Part shown: one piece after another, positions 17,919 through 27,200 of the stretch
Layout of the letters: each line of letters begins with the position of its first letter
How positions within the stretch are numbered: position 1 is the first letter of the stretch
Assembly (NCBI RefSeq): GCF_042676085.1
Contig: NZ_JBHTKH010000012.1
Coordinates: forward strand, 1 to 64,000
Direction: 5' to 3'
DNA length: 64,000 nucleotides
Source of the DNA: Terrabacter terrigena
Lineage (GTDB): Bacteria > Actinomycetota > Actinomycetes > Actinomycetales > Dermatophilaceae
The notes under the pieces: generated by a model
Database searches by the model: none
Told to the model about the DNA's origin: nothing
What the model saw: the letters and a program-made list of their open reading frames with translations, nothing else
Program-made: the position numbers and the translations under genes

Positions 17919-18557
17919 TTACACCTGTGACAGGCGTGCCATGAGGGTGGCCCCTTGGAGGTCCTCGCTCGTCACCGCGAACGACCGGTGGTCACGCCAG
18001 GCACCGTCGATGTGGAGGAACCGCTCTCGCACGCCTTCGTCGCGCAGCCCGAGCCGCTCCGCCACCCGCAGCGACCGCTCGTTGTCGAGCCGGATGTTGA
18101 CCTCGACCCGATGCAGGCCGCCCTCCCCCAGGGCATGGTCGACGGCGAGCGCCAGTGCACGCGTGGCGATCCCGCGTCCGGTGACCGACTCGTCGAGCCA
18201 GTAGCCGGCTGCACCGGACTGCTGTGCGGCGCGGACGATCCCGAAGAGGTGCACCTGCCCGACGATGCGACCCCCGACCTCGATGCACCAGGGCAGCGCC
18301 CGGTCGGCGCGGGCCTCGGCATCGAGATCGCGCACGAACTGCCGGAAGGACACCGGGTGCCGCGCCGGCGCACCCGGCGGCAGCGTGGGCTCCCACGGCT
18401 GCACGTGGGCCGCGTTGTCGCGGCGCACCCGCTGCCAGTCGCGCTCGTCGTCCAGGCGCAGGGGACGCAGCACCAGGGGCGGGTCGACCGAGGAGTCCCT
18501 CAGCACGATCGGCCACCGCGCCTGTCCGTCGCGGTGCGGACGCCACGGCATCCTCAT
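17919..18557 (-). CDS. GNAT acetyltransferase, RimJ/RimL type
   Basis: 212 residues from ATG 18557. GNAT fold with LVLRPLRLDDERDWQRVRRD at the N-terminus, IVGQVHLFGI, then YWLDESVTGRGIATRALALA carrying the acetyl-CoA-binding R/Q-x-x-G-x-G/A segment, and VEVNIRLDNERSLRVAERLG. RimJ-like enzymes acetylate N-termini of ribosomal or other proteins; a RimJ homologue commonly sits next to moaC/glp/sepX in actinobacteria. Confidence 0.9.
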   Translation of the reverse strand: MRMPWRPHRDGQARWPIVLRDSSVDPPLVLRPLRLDDERDWQRVRRDNAAHVQPWEPTLPPGAPARHPVSFRQFVRDLDAEARADRALPWCIEVGGRIVGQVHLFGIVRAAQQSGAAGYWLDESVTGRGIATRALALAVDHALGEGGLHRVEVNIRLDNERSLRVAERLGLRDEGVRERFLHIDGAWRDHRSFAVTSEDLQGATLMARLSQV

Positions 18558-18624
18558 GGGACCACGACCGACAGTGCCGAGCCCAGCCGGATCGTGCTGC
18601 GTCGCAGCCTGGCCCACGCGGTCA

Positions 18625-19119
18625 TCAGTGGTCGCTGCCCGGCACCTGGTCGAGCGCGTGCCCGAGCACCGGCTCGAGCACGTCGAGGGCGTCGGTCACC
18701 CCTCCGCGCGACCCCGGGAGGTTCGCCACGAACGTACGCCCCGCGAGACCGACGAGCCCTCGCGAGAGCATCGCCGTCGGGACACCCTTGGCGACACCGG
18801 CCGCGCGGATGGCCTCCGCGACACCGGGCACGAGCCGATCGAGGAGCGGAGCCGTCTGCTCGGGCGTGACGTCGGTGGGGGTGAGCCCGGTGCCCCCGCT
18901 GGTGAGGACGAGCTCCGGCTCGCCGGACAGGGCCACCCGCAGCGCGCGGCCGAACTCGTCGCCGTCGGGCACGACGACGGGGTCGGCGACCTCGAAGCCC
19001 CACGCCCTCAGCCGATCGACGATGACGGGACCGGACTTGTCCTCGTAGACGCCTGCCGCCGCGCGGGTCGACGCAGTGAGGACGACGGCGTGCCGCCCCG
19101 TGCCGAAACGCTCACTCAC
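18625..19119 (-). CDS. mog: molybdopterin adenylyltransferase / MoaB-Mog family
   Basis: 164 residues. MPT-binding fold: AVVLTASTRAAAGVYEDKSG, LVLTSGGTGLTPTDVTPE with the TSGGTG-P-D-T motif, and FVANLPGSRGGVTDALDVL. It adenylates molybdopterin before molybdenum insertion by MoeA. MogA and MoaB cannot be separated by sequence alone; the MoaB branch is usual in actinobacteria. Start ATG 19119 overlaps the end of moaC by eight bases. Confidence 0.9.
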   Translation of the reverse strand: MSERFGTGRHAVVLTASTRAAAGVYEDKSGPVIVDRLRAWGFEVADPVVVPDGDEFGRALRVALSGEPELVLTSGGTGLTPTDVTPEQTAPLLDRLVPGVAEAIRAAGVAKGVPTAMLSRGLVGLAGRTFVANLPGSRGGVTDALDVLEPVLGHALDQVPGSDH

Positions 19120-19585
19120 GCCAGTCCCCTGAGCGGCCGCCTGACTTCGCGGTGACTCGGACGTCGGTGATGCGAGCGTGCTTGTCGACCGCCTTGACCA
19201 TGTCGATGAGGGCGAGCGCCGCGACGGACACCGCGGTGAGCGCCTCCATCTCGATGCCCGTGCGGTCGGCGGTGCGCACCGTCGCGGAGATGTCGGCGCC
19301 GTCGTCGGCGACCGTGACGTCGACCTCGACGCCGTGCACCGCGATCGGGTGGGCCAGCGGAATGAGCTCCGGAGTGCGCTTCACCGCCTGTATGCCGGCG
19401 ATGCGGGCCACGGCGAGGGCGTCGCCCTTGGGCACGGTGCCCGACCGCAGGGCCGCGACGGCGTCGGCGCTGAGGAGGACGCGTCCGGCGGCGCTCGCCT
19501 CGCGCGCCGTGACCGCCTTGGCGGAGACGTCGACCATGTGGGCGCTCCCGTCGGCGCGCACGTGCGTCAGAGGCTGCTCGCCCAT
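19112..19585 (-). CDS. moaC: cyclic pyranopterin monophosphate synthase
   Basis: 157 residues, normal MoaC length. THVRADGSAHMVDVSAKAVT, GIQAVKRTPELIPLAHPIAV and GIEMEALTAVSVAALALIDM with the conserved KxxxK-type KAVDKHARI are diagnostic. Second step of molybdopterin synthesis. The ATG at 19585 overlaps the moeA stop as TGATG; a GTG three bases earlier is possible. It contains a rare ATA isoleucine codon inside the GGCATAC motif at 19390. Confidence 0.95.
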   Translation of the reverse strand: MGEQPLTHVRADGSAHMVDVSAKAVTAREASAAGRVLLSADAVAALRSGTVPKGDALAVARIAGIQAVKRTPELIPLAHPIAVHGVEVDVTVADDGADISATVRTADRTGIEMEALTAVSVAALALIDMVKAVDKHARITDVRVTAKSGGRSGDWRE

Positions 19586-22227
19586 CACGCCTCCCGGTCG
19601 AGCACGAGCACGTCGACGACCTCGCCGGCGACGAGCTCGGTGACGTCCTCGGGAACGACGAAGAGGGCGTTGGCCTTCGCGAGGTCGGCCACGAAGTGCG
19701 ACCCCTGCCCGGCCACCGGCACCGCGACGAGCGTGCCCTCCGCGGAACGAGACACCACCGCCCGACCGAACTGACGTCGACCGCCGTACGACTCGACGCC
19801 GGAGATCAGGGTGGCAGGCCGCAGGCGACGCTTCTCCGGGTTGAGCCGCATGAGCCGTCGCAGGGCGGGCCGCACGAAGACCTCGAACGAGACGAACGAC
19901 GACACGGGGTTGCCGGGCAGCGCGAAGAGCGGCACCCGCCGACCGTTGGGGCCGGTGAGCAGGCCGAAGCCCTGCGGCTTGCCCGGCTGCATGGCCACCT
20001 TGACGAACTCGATGCCCTCGCTCCGCAGGGCGTTCTTGACGACGTCGTAGGCCCCCATCGACACGCCACCGCTCGTGATGACGACGTCGGCCTCGCCGAC
20101 CACCTCGTCGAGGGCCCGGATCAGCTCCTCATCGGAGTCACCGACGGCCGCGCGGATCTCGGCCGACGCCCCGGCGCCGACCGCGGCCGCCCAGAGCATG
20201 GACGAGTTGGAGTCGTGGATCTGGCCCGGCTGCAAGGGCTTCCCGGGCTCGACGAGCTCAGCCCCGGTCGACAGCACGACGACGTGCGGACGACGGTGCA
20301 CCTCGACCTCGGCATAGCCGCACGCGGCCAGCAGTGCGATGGTGCGTGCCCCGACGACCTCCCCGGCGGACACGACGACGGATCCGGAGGCGACGTCCTC
20401 GCCGCGCGGTCGCACGTAGCGACCGGGCTCGACCGGGACACGGCACTCGACCTCACCCTCCGCGGCACCGTCGGTGTCCTCGACCGCGATGACGGCGTCG
20501 GCCCCCTCGGGCATGGGTGCACCCGTCATGATGCGCGCAGCCTCGCCGGGGCCGACGGAGAAGCTCGGGTCGTCGCCGGCCGCGACCTCGCCGACGATGC
20601 GCAACCGGACCGGCGCGTCACCCGCGCCCGCGAGCGAGTCGGCACGGACGGCATACCCGTCCATGGACGAGTTGTCGAAGTGCGGGAGGTCGACCTTGGC
20701 GCGCACGTCGCGCGCCACCACGAGGCCGAGAGCGTCGGTGAGCCGCGTCCACTCGGTCGGGGACGGCTCGAGGGTGGCCAGGATCGCCTTGAGGTGCTCG
20801 TCGACCGTGCGCACGTCGCCGGGCGTGCCGACGGGCACCGTTGCGGGAACCGGCAGCTCACCGAGCACGGCGTCGTCGAGGACGCGCCGGTAGCCGTCGA
20901 TGAGGACGTCGCCGACACACCTGACGTTGCGCCCGAACACGGGGTCGCCGATGACGCGCAGGCTCGTGCAGTCACGCATCGAGGGGACCCCCTTGGGGAA
21001 CCTCTTCTCGAAGCCGGGCACGAAGCGGTAGGCGGAGTCGAGGTCGACGAAGGGCTCGGGCCCGTCGACGGCTGCGACGACGTGGTACTCCTCGTCGAGC
21101 GAGAAGAAGTCGGAGCGGATGACGAGCAGGTCGTTGGTCGTCTTCACCGGCCGGAACCGCGTGCGTGGCACGAGGATCGCCTCGGATCCCTCGAACACCT
21201 CGATCGCCGTGCCCATCGCCGACTCCATCTGGATGACCTCGGGCGAGGTCGTGTCGGCCGGGTCGACGTTCTTGCGGTTGACGATGATGGGCAGACCCAG
21301 CACGCCCTCCTTGGCGGTCATGCGCTCGCGCAGCACCTGCAGGTCGATCCACACGTTGTTGGCGTTGAAGGTGCTGTGCCGCTTGATGTCGCGGAAGTGG
21401 CGCTCGTCGCCCTCGGCCACTTGGGCCGTGTCGCGGAGCACGATGCGCCCGTCGGACCTGCGCACCGCCAGGTGCCCGCCCTTGCGGTCGCTCTTGGTGC
21501 GCTTGCAGACCTCGGCGACGTAGGGCAGCCCGTGCTCGACCATCCACGCGGCGACGTCGGGGTCGCAGGTGGCGCCGAGGTTGTCGGAGTTGGAGAGGAA
21601 GGCGTAGCGGATGCCCTTCTCCAGGAGCGCGTCGAGCACCCCGGAGGTGACGAGGGAGACGTAGACGTCACCGTGGCCCGGTGGGCACCACTCGAGCTCG
21701 GGGTCGGCGGGCCACTCGACGGGCATGAGGTCGTCGGGGCGCAGCTTGGGCTCGGCGTTCTGGATGAAGTCGAGCGGCAGGCCCTCGACGGGCAGGTCCG
21801 CATACTTCGACAGGATCTTGAGCGACTCCTCCGACGTGCGGAAGGAGTTCATCAGCACGAGCGGCAGCTCGACACCCCAGCGCTGCCGCAGGGCGAGCAC
21901 CTGCAGGGCGATGATGTCGAGGAAGGTCAGGCCGTCCTTGACCTCGAGAGCCGACTTGGCCCCCGTCATGCCCATCCCGGTGCCGAGGCCTCCGTTGAGC
22001 TTGATCACCGCCGTGCGAGACAGCGCCTCACGCGCCTCCTCGTCGGAGACCTTGACCTCGCGCAGGGTCTGCACCTCGCCGAGGGGCTCGATGGAGTCCT
22101 CGGGGATCGTGCCCTGGGCACCGTCCTGCAGCTGCGCGTAGTAGTGCTCGAAGACCTTGATCGCCTCGGGACCGAGGCCCCGTTCGCGCATCATTGCCAC
22201 GGACGCCTGGAGCCCCTGGTCACTCAT
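19585..22227 (-). CDS. UTP–glucose-1-phosphate uridylyltransferase fused to molybdopterin molybdotransferase MoeA (Glp)
   Basis: One uninterrupted frame of 880 residues. Residues 1 to about 460 are a UDPGP-type (eukaryote-like) pyrophosphorylase: IKLNGGLGTGMGMTGAKSAL at 75–94, PLVLMNSFRTSEE, LSNSDNLGA, and a left-handed-helix-like end (VIGDPVFGRNVRCVGDVLID). From about residue 472 (VRTVDEHLKAIL) it is a full 409-residue MoeA: FDNSSMDGYAVRAD, TGAPMPEGADAVIAVEDTDG, TSGGVSMGAYDVVKNALRSE and ALPGNPVSSFVSFEVFVRPA. The linker is short (PVPATVPVGTPGD). A GTG at 20814 could begin a separate MoeA, but no stop codon ends the first enzyme. In related genomes these are, to my memory, usually separate adjacent genes. 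Start ATG 22227 has AAGGTG upstream. Confidence 0.85.
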   Translation of the reverse strand: MSDQGLQASVAMMRERGLGPEAIKVFEHYYAQLQDGAQGTIPEDSIEPLGEVQTLREVKVSDEEAREALSRTAVIKLNGGLGTGMGMTGAKSALEVKDGLTFLDIIALQVLALRQRWGVELPLVLMNSFRTSEESLKILSKYADLPVEGLPLDFIQNAEPKLRPDDLMPVEWPADPELEWCPPGHGDVYVSLVTSGVLDALLEKGIRYAFLSNSDNLGATCDPDVAAWMVEHGLPYVAEVCKRTKSDRKGGHLAVRRSDGRIVLRDTAQVAEGDERHFRDIKRHSTFNANNVWIDLQVLRERMTAKEGVLGLPIIVNRKNVDPADTTSPEVIQMESAMGTAIEVFEGSEAILVPRTRFRPVKTTNDLLVIRSDFFSLDEEYHVVAAVDGPEPFVDLDSAYRFVPGFEKRFPKGVPSMRDCTSLRVIGDPVFGRNVRCVGDVLIDGYRRVLDDAVLGELPVPATVPVGTPGDVRTVDEHLKAILATLEPSPTEWTRLTDALGLVVARDVRAKVDLPHFDNSSMDGYAVRADSLAGAGDAPVRLRIVGEVAAGDDPSFSVGPGEAARIMTGAPMPEGADAVIAVEDTDGAAEGEVECRVPVEPGRYVRPRGEDVASGSVVVSAGEVVGARTIALLAACGYAEVEVHRRPHVVVLSTGAELVEPGKPLQPGQIHDSNSSMLWAAAVGAGASAEIRAAVGDSDEELIRALDEVVGEADVVITSGGVSMGAYDVVKNALRSEGIEFVKVAMQPGKPQGFGLLTGPNGRRVPLFALPGNPVSSFVSFEVFVRPALRRLMRLNPEKRRLRPATLISGVESYGGRRQFGRAVVSRSAEGTLVAVPVAGQGSHFVADLAKANALFVVPEDVTELVAGEVVDVLVLDREA

Positions 22228-22286
22228 GGCCATCACCTTACGATGGGCCGTATGTGCGACACCCCAGTGCGCGGAATGTGGGCCCC

Positions 22287-22889
22287 GTGAGCGCTCCTGA
22301 CAAGCGTGACCTCCGTCACGCCGCACGGGCGAGGCGCCGCGAGCTGGCCGCCGCGATGGATCGTGGGGCGTCGTCGGAGGTGCTGGCCGAGGCGGTGCTC
22401 CGCTTCGTCCCCGACCCTTCCCGCGTCGCCGTCTACGAGTCGCTGCCGGACGAGCCACCCACGGGGCGGCTCGTCGAGGCCCTGCTCGCCGCCGGGCACG
22501 AGGTGATCGTGCCCGTGGTGCTCGACGACTGGTCGCTCGAGTGGAGGTATGCCGTCCCCGGCGCCGTCGGCGACCAGCAGACCGTGACCCGTCCCAGCAG
22601 GCTCGGCCGCCCCGGCGACGACGAGCGTGACGGCTGGCTCGGCACCGACGCCCTCGCCACGTGCGACCTCGTGGTCACCCCCGGCCTCTCGGTCGACGCG
22701 CACGGCACCCGCCTCGGCCAGGGCGGCGGCTGCTACGACCGCGCCCTGGTGCACCGCGACCCTGCCGCACCGGTCATCGTGCTCCTGCACGAGGGCGAGC
22801 AGAGCGACGCCGACCTGCCCGTCGACGAGCACGACGTGCCGGTCGACGGCTACGTGACGACGACCGGTCGCGTGGTGCGGCTGCGCTAG
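22287..22889 (+). CDS. 5-formyltetrahydrofolate cyclo-ligase
   Basis: 200 residues from GTG 22287. N-terminal DKRDLRHAARARRRELAAAM, then VAVYESLPDEPPTGRLVEAL, and the signature VTPGLSVDAHGTRLGQGGGC ending in YDRAL. Converts 5-formyl-THF to 5,10-methenyl-THF with ATP. Divergent from the UDP-glucose pyrophosphorylase gene, as in many actinobacteria; its stop overlaps the convergent acylase gene by four bases. Confidence 0.93.
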   Translation: MSAPDKRDLRHAARARRRELAAAMDRGASSEVLAEAVLRFVPDPSRVAVYESLPDEPPTGRLVEALLAAGHEVIVPVVLDDWSLEWRYAVPGAVGDQQTVTRPSRLGRPGDDERDGWLGTDALATCDLVVTPGLSVDAHGTRLGQGGGCYDRALVHRDPAAPVIVLLHEGEQSDADLPVDEHDVPVDGYVTTTGRVVRLR

Positions 22890-25474
22890 GGCGTCGTCGC
22901 CGCCTTCGGCGGGATGAGGGTCAGCTCGTCGGCGGAGGCGTCGCGTACGGCGTTCTGGCTGAACGGCCACGGGAACGTCTCGTTGGCCGCCCACGCGTCG
23001 ACCTGGTCGGAGTAGTGGTCGTCGTAGGTGTGCCCGGACTGCCCGGTCGAGTTGACCCAGCGCGACGCGTCGAGGTTGGCGAGGTCGACGACCATGCGCA
23101 TCGACGGTCCGTTGGTGACGTCGTAGCCGGGCTTGGAGGCGTTCCACGAGTTGGCGTTGACGATGGAGTTGCCGCCGCCGAGCTCGATGTCCTCGCGGTC
23201 GAACAGGCTCTGCACCACGGTCGGGACGCCGTCGGCGCCCATCACCTGGTGTTTGAGGTCGAGCTGGTGCAGCCGGCCCCAGCGCCACGTCGCCGGCACC
23301 TTGCCGAGCTCACGGGCCAGGTCGAGACGCGCCTCGACGAGGGCGCGCTTGAGGATCTCGCCCGACCCCTCGGTGACCCCGGGCGTCGTCTTGTCGTCCC
23401 ACCAGTCGTTCTTGGGGTCCTTGAGCAGCTGCTCCATGACGACCATCCACCGGCTGCCGCCGTCGGGGGCGATGTCGGGCGGCAGCTCGTCGAAGGTGAG
23501 CTCGAGGAGGTACTTCCACACCGCGTTGTAGTACGCGGCCGAGGCGGAGTCGCGGGACTTGTCGTTGGGCTGGCTGCCGTCCCAGTCGCGCAGCAGCCGC
23601 TGGGCCTGGGCCGTGAAGTCGTCGACCTGGACGGCCAGCAGCCGCTCGACCAGGCCCGGGGCGTACGTGTTTCGGCTGTCGCCCTGGATCTGCGTCATCG
23701 TCTCGGGCGAGACCTTCGGCGTCGCCGCGAGCAGCGTGCGGATGCGCTGGGCCCGGAAGCCGTAGTCCCACTCCGAGGTGAGGAACGGGGTCTGGCTCGC
23801 GGAGACGGCCTGGTTGGCCGTGACGATGAACCCCTCGGCGGGGTCGAACGACTGCGGCAGGTCCTCGAAGGGCACGTAGCCCTTCCAGTCCCACTGCGAG
23901 TCCCAGCCCGGTGACGGCCAGAAGCCGGGGGGAGCGCCCGGCGTCGACGAGCGGCGTACCGGGATCTTGCCCGGCGCCTGGTAGCCGATGTGGCCGGCCG
24001 TATCGGCGTAGACGAGGTTCTGCGACGGCACGGAGAAGAGAGCGGCCGCCTTGCGGAAGTCGGACCAGTTGCCGGCCCTGTTGAGCGCGAAGATCGCGTC
24101 GGCCGTCGAACCCGGCGTCAGCGCTGTCCAGGCCAGCGAGACGGCATACCGGTTGGACTGGGCCGCGCCACGCACGACGCTGCGGTCTCCGGCTGTGTCG
24201 ATCGCGGGCACGACGTCCGACACGATCGGGCCGTGCACCGTCGACCGCACGGTGATCGGGACGTCGGCCCCACCCGCGACCTTGATGACCTCCTTGCGCT
24301 GGACGAGCGGCGTGTTCGCCCCGTCGCGCAGGTAGGCGTCGCCGGTGACCTGCTCGAGGAAGAAGTCGCTGACGTCGGGCCCGAGGTTCGTCATGCCCCA
24401 GGCGATCTTGTCGTTGTGGCCGATGACGACGCCGGGCAGGCCCGAGAAGGTGAAGCCCGAGACACGGAACGGGCAGGCGGCGCTCACGGTGCGGCACTGC
24501 AGGTTGACCTGGCCCCAGATGCCGGGGATCGACAGCGCCAGGTGCGGGTCGTTGGCGAGCAGCGGTTTGCCGGTGGTCGTGCGGCTGCCCGAGACGACCC
24601 ACGAGTTCGAGCCGATGCCGTCGCCGCGGCCGAGGCTGGAGGGCACCGCATCGACCGACGCGAGCGCCGAGTCGAGTGCGGCATGTCCCTCGGCCGACTG
24701 CATGGCCGAGAACGCGGCCGGCTCGGCGCTGGCGGCCTGGTCGGACTCCGCCGCCGGCTGCCAGTCCTGCGCCGAGAGGATAGGCAGGTTGCGGTCGACG
24801 GGGTAGGGCGGGTAGAGCAGGTTGATCTGCTTCAGTGAGCGGGTGGTCCGCGAGAGCCGCGCGCGGGCGAGCTCGTCGTTGTAGTCACCGCGCAGGTCCC
24901 ACGCCATCGCCTTGAGCCAGGCGAGCGAGTCGACCGGCGTCCACGGCTCGACGCGGTAGTTCGGGTTGCGCCGCGAGAGCACGGTGTACTCGAGCGACAT
25001 CTTCTCGGGAGAGCCCGCCTGCTTGATGTACGCGTTGACACCGTCGGCGTACGCCTGGAGGTACTGCCGTGTCTCGGGGGCGAGCCTGGGCAGCTCCTGC
25101 TCCGCGACCCGGCGCCATCCCATGGTGCGGATGACCTTGTCCTTGTCGACGCCGGAGTCGCCGACCAGCTCGGACAGGCGGCCGGCCGTCAGGTGCCGGC
25201 GCAGGTCCATCTCGAAGAAGCGGTCCTGGGCGCTGACGAAACCCTGCGCCCGGAAGAGGTCGCTGGCGCTGTCGGCGTAGATCGACGGGATGCCGCGGCC
25301 GTCGCGGTTGACGGTGACCGAGCTGGTGAGGCCCTCGATCTGCAGCTCGCCGCTGGTCTCGGGGAACGACTGCCGCACCACCGAGATCGCCACGATGCTC
25401 GTCCCGACCACCGCCATGACGAGCAGGACGACGACGAGCAGGACGATCTGACGAGCGCGCTTCAACCGTGACAC
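22886..25474 (-). CDS. penicillin acylase family protein (membrane-anchored Ntn hydrolase)
   Basis: 862 residues from GTG 25474. A basic N-terminus and one membrane helix (IVLLVVVLLVMAVVGTSIVA) place the rest outside the cell. The alpha part has LTSSVTVNRDGRGIPSIYAD and RAQGFVSAQDRFFEMDLRRH; the beta part begins at the self-cleavage site GIGSNSWVVSGSRT, with catalytic Ser289. Later WGMTNLGPDVSDFFLE and VYADTAGHIGYQAPGKIPVR are family signatures. Relatives cleave penicillins, N-acyl-homoserine lactones or cyclic lipopeptides. The natural substrate is unknown; AHL or lipopeptide acylase activity is possible. Single gene, convergent with the folate enzyme. Confidence 0.93.
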   Translation of the reverse strand: MSRLKRARQIVLLVVVLLVMAVVGTSIVAISVVRQSFPETSGELQIEGLTSSVTVNRDGRGIPSIYADSASDLFRAQGFVSAQDRFFEMDLRRHLTAGRLSELVGDSGVDKDKVIRTMGWRRVAEQELPRLAPETRQYLQAYADGVNAYIKQAGSPEKMSLEYTVLSRRNPNYRVEPWTPVDSLAWLKAMAWDLRGDYNDELARARLSRTTRSLKQINLLYPPYPVDRNLPILSAQDWQPAAESDQAASAEPAAFSAMQSAEGHAALDSALASVDAVPSSLGRGDGIGSNSWVVSGSRTTTGKPLLANDPHLALSIPGIWGQVNLQCRTVSAACPFRVSGFTFSGLPGVVIGHNDKIAWGMTNLGPDVSDFFLEQVTGDAYLRDGANTPLVQRKEVIKVAGGADVPITVRSTVHGPIVSDVVPAIDTAGDRSVVRGAAQSNRYAVSLAWTALTPGSTADAIFALNRAGNWSDFRKAAALFSVPSQNLVYADTAGHIGYQAPGKIPVRRSSTPGAPPGFWPSPGWDSQWDWKGYVPFEDLPQSFDPAEGFIVTANQAVSASQTPFLTSEWDYGFRAQRIRTLLAATPKVSPETMTQIQGDSRNTYAPGLVERLLAVQVDDFTAQAQRLLRDWDGSQPNDKSRDSASAAYYNAVWKYLLELTFDELPPDIAPDGGSRWMVVMEQLLKDPKNDWWDDKTTPGVTEGSGEILKRALVEARLDLARELGKVPATWRWGRLHQLDLKHQVMGADGVPTVVQSLFDREDIELGGGNSIVNANSWNASKPGYDVTNGPSMRMVVDLANLDASRWVNSTGQSGHTYDDHYSDQVDAWAANETFPWPFSQNAVRDASADELTLIPPKAATTP

Positions 25475-25668
25475 GCGAACGAGCCTAGGCCACGGCCGAA
25501 GGCCCGAGTCGCCGCCCGCGGACTGCCGCGCCGCATCGTTGCCGAACCGTCTCGTCGGGTTCCGGCGAGCGCGGACACGCCGCCCGGAGAGGCGCATCGG
25601 GATGGTTGGATTGCCCCACACCGGAGGAGCCTCCTTTGCCCGCACTCGCGTCCGTCACGTCGTCGAGC

Positions 25669-27156
25669 ATGACCCTCGACGACCTGACACGCGTGCTCCT
25701 CATCGGCTCGCTCGTGCTGCTCGTGGCGGTCGCGGCCGTCCGCCTCTCGGTCCGCTCCGGCCTGCCGTCACTCCTCATCTACCTCGGCATCGGCGTCGCC
25801 CTCGGCAACGCGGGCGCCGGCATCCAGTTCGACGACGCGTCGACGACCCGCGTGCTCGGCTACGCCGCCCTCGTGCTCATCCTCGCCGAGGGTGGCCTCA
25901 CGACCTCGTGGAGCAACATCAGGCGCTCGGTCGCTCCGGCGGCGGTGCTCTCGACGGTCGGGGTCGTGGTGTCGGTGCTCGTCGTCGCCGTCGCCGCCCA
26001 CGCCTTCCTCCCCCTGTCGTGGACGACCTCGCTGCTCATCGGCGCGATCGTCTCGTCGACGGATGCCGCCGCCGTCTTCGCGGTGCTGCGCAACGTCGCG
26101 CTCCCCCGCCGCATCTCCGGCATGCTCGAGGCCGAGTCCGGCTTCAACGACGCCCCCGTCGTCATCCTCGTCGTCGCGTTCGCCGCGCAGGGCATGCCCG
26201 GCGGCACGGCCGACCCGTGGTGGGTCCTGCTCTTCCACACCGCGGTCGAGCTCGCCGGCGGCGCGCTCGTCGGTGGGCTCGTGGGCTGGCTGGGCGGCCA
26301 GCTGCTGCGCCGCGTCGCGGGCGCGTCGTCCGCCCTCTTCTCCATCGGGGTCGTGTCGCTCACCGTCCTCGCGTATGCCGTCGGCGCCGCGGTCCACGTG
26401 TCCGGCTTCCTCGCGACGTACATCGCCGCCCTCGTGCTCGGCAACATGGGCCTGCCCAACCGGGTGGCCTTCCAGAGCTTCGCCAACGCGATGGGCTGGG
26501 TCGCGCAGATCGGCCTGTTCGTGCTGCTCGGCCTCCTCGCCGACCCCACGAGGCTCGACGAGATGTTCGTCAAGGCGCTCGTCATCGGGCTCGTGCTCCT
26601 CCTCGTGGCCCGCCCGCTCTCCGTCATCGTGTCGGTGTCGTGGTTCCGCGTGCCCTGGCGCGAGCAGGCGTTCCTGTCGTGGGCCGGTCTGCGAGGGGCC
26701 GTGCCCGTCGTGCTCGCCACCGTGCCCCGTGTGACGGGAACGCCCGACACCGAGTGGATCTTCGACCTCGTCTTCATGCTCGTCGTGGTGTTCACGGTCG
26801 TCCAGGGCCCGACCCTGCCCTGGGTCGCCAAACGGCTGGGGCTCACCGAGCAGGTGCACTCGGTCGACGTCGACCTCGAGTCGACCTCGCTCATGGAGAT
26901 CAGCGCCGACGTCATCCAGGTGACGGTCGGCGACGAGTCGCGGCTGCACGGGGTCGCGGTGTTCGAGCTGCGCCTGCCCAAGGGGGCCAACGTCACCCTC
27001 GTCGTGCGCGGCGGCGAGGGCTTCGTGCCCGAGCCGCACACGACGATCCGTCACGGTGACCGGCTGCTCGTGGTGACGACCTCGAAGGTCAAGCAGCGCA
27101 CCGAGCGGCGCATCCGCGAGATCAGCCGGGGCGGGCGCCTCGCCGGCTGGCCGTAG
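25669..27156 (+). CDS. potassium/proton antiporter, CPA1 type with TrkA-C domain
   Basis: About 495 residues from ATG 25669; a TTG at 25636 behind GGAGGAG is an equally good start. Twelve or so membrane helices in the first 400 residues with the core SSTDAAAVFAVLRNVALPRR and GMLEAESGFNDAPVVILVVA, the conserved ND ion-binding site of Na+/H+ exchangers. A cytosolic C-terminal TrkA-C (RCK_C) domain follows (DESRLHGVAVFELRLPKGAN, GDRLLVVTT). This pairing is that of the NhaP2/CvrA K+/H+ antiporters. Divergent from the acylase gene. Confidence 0.92.
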   Translation: MTLDDLTRVLLIGSLVLLVAVAAVRLSVRSGLPSLLIYLGIGVALGNAGAGIQFDDASTTRVLGYAALVLILAEGGLTTSWSNIRRSVAPAAVLSTVGVVVSVLVVAVAAHAFLPLSWTTSLLIGAIVSSTDAAAVFAVLRNVALPRRISGMLEAESGFNDAPVVILVVAFAAQGMPGGTADPWWVLLFHTAVELAGGALVGGLVGWLGGQLLRRVAGASSALFSIGVVSLTVLAYAVGAAVHVSGFLATYIAALVLGNMGLPNRVAFQSFANAMGWVAQIGLFVLLGLLADPTRLDEMFVKALVIGLVLLLVARPLSVIVSVSWFRVPWREQAFLSWAGLRGAVPVVLATVPRVTGTPDTEWIFDLVFMLVVVFTVVQGPTLPWVAKRLGLTEQVHSVDVDLESTSLMEISADVIQVTVGDESRLHGVAVFELRLPKGANVTLVVRGGEGFVPEPHTTIRHGDRLLVVTTSKVKQRTERRIREISRGGRLAGWP

Positions 27157-27200
27157 ACTGGCCTGCGGTTCATCTCCCATTCGACGCCCGAGGTTCACCT

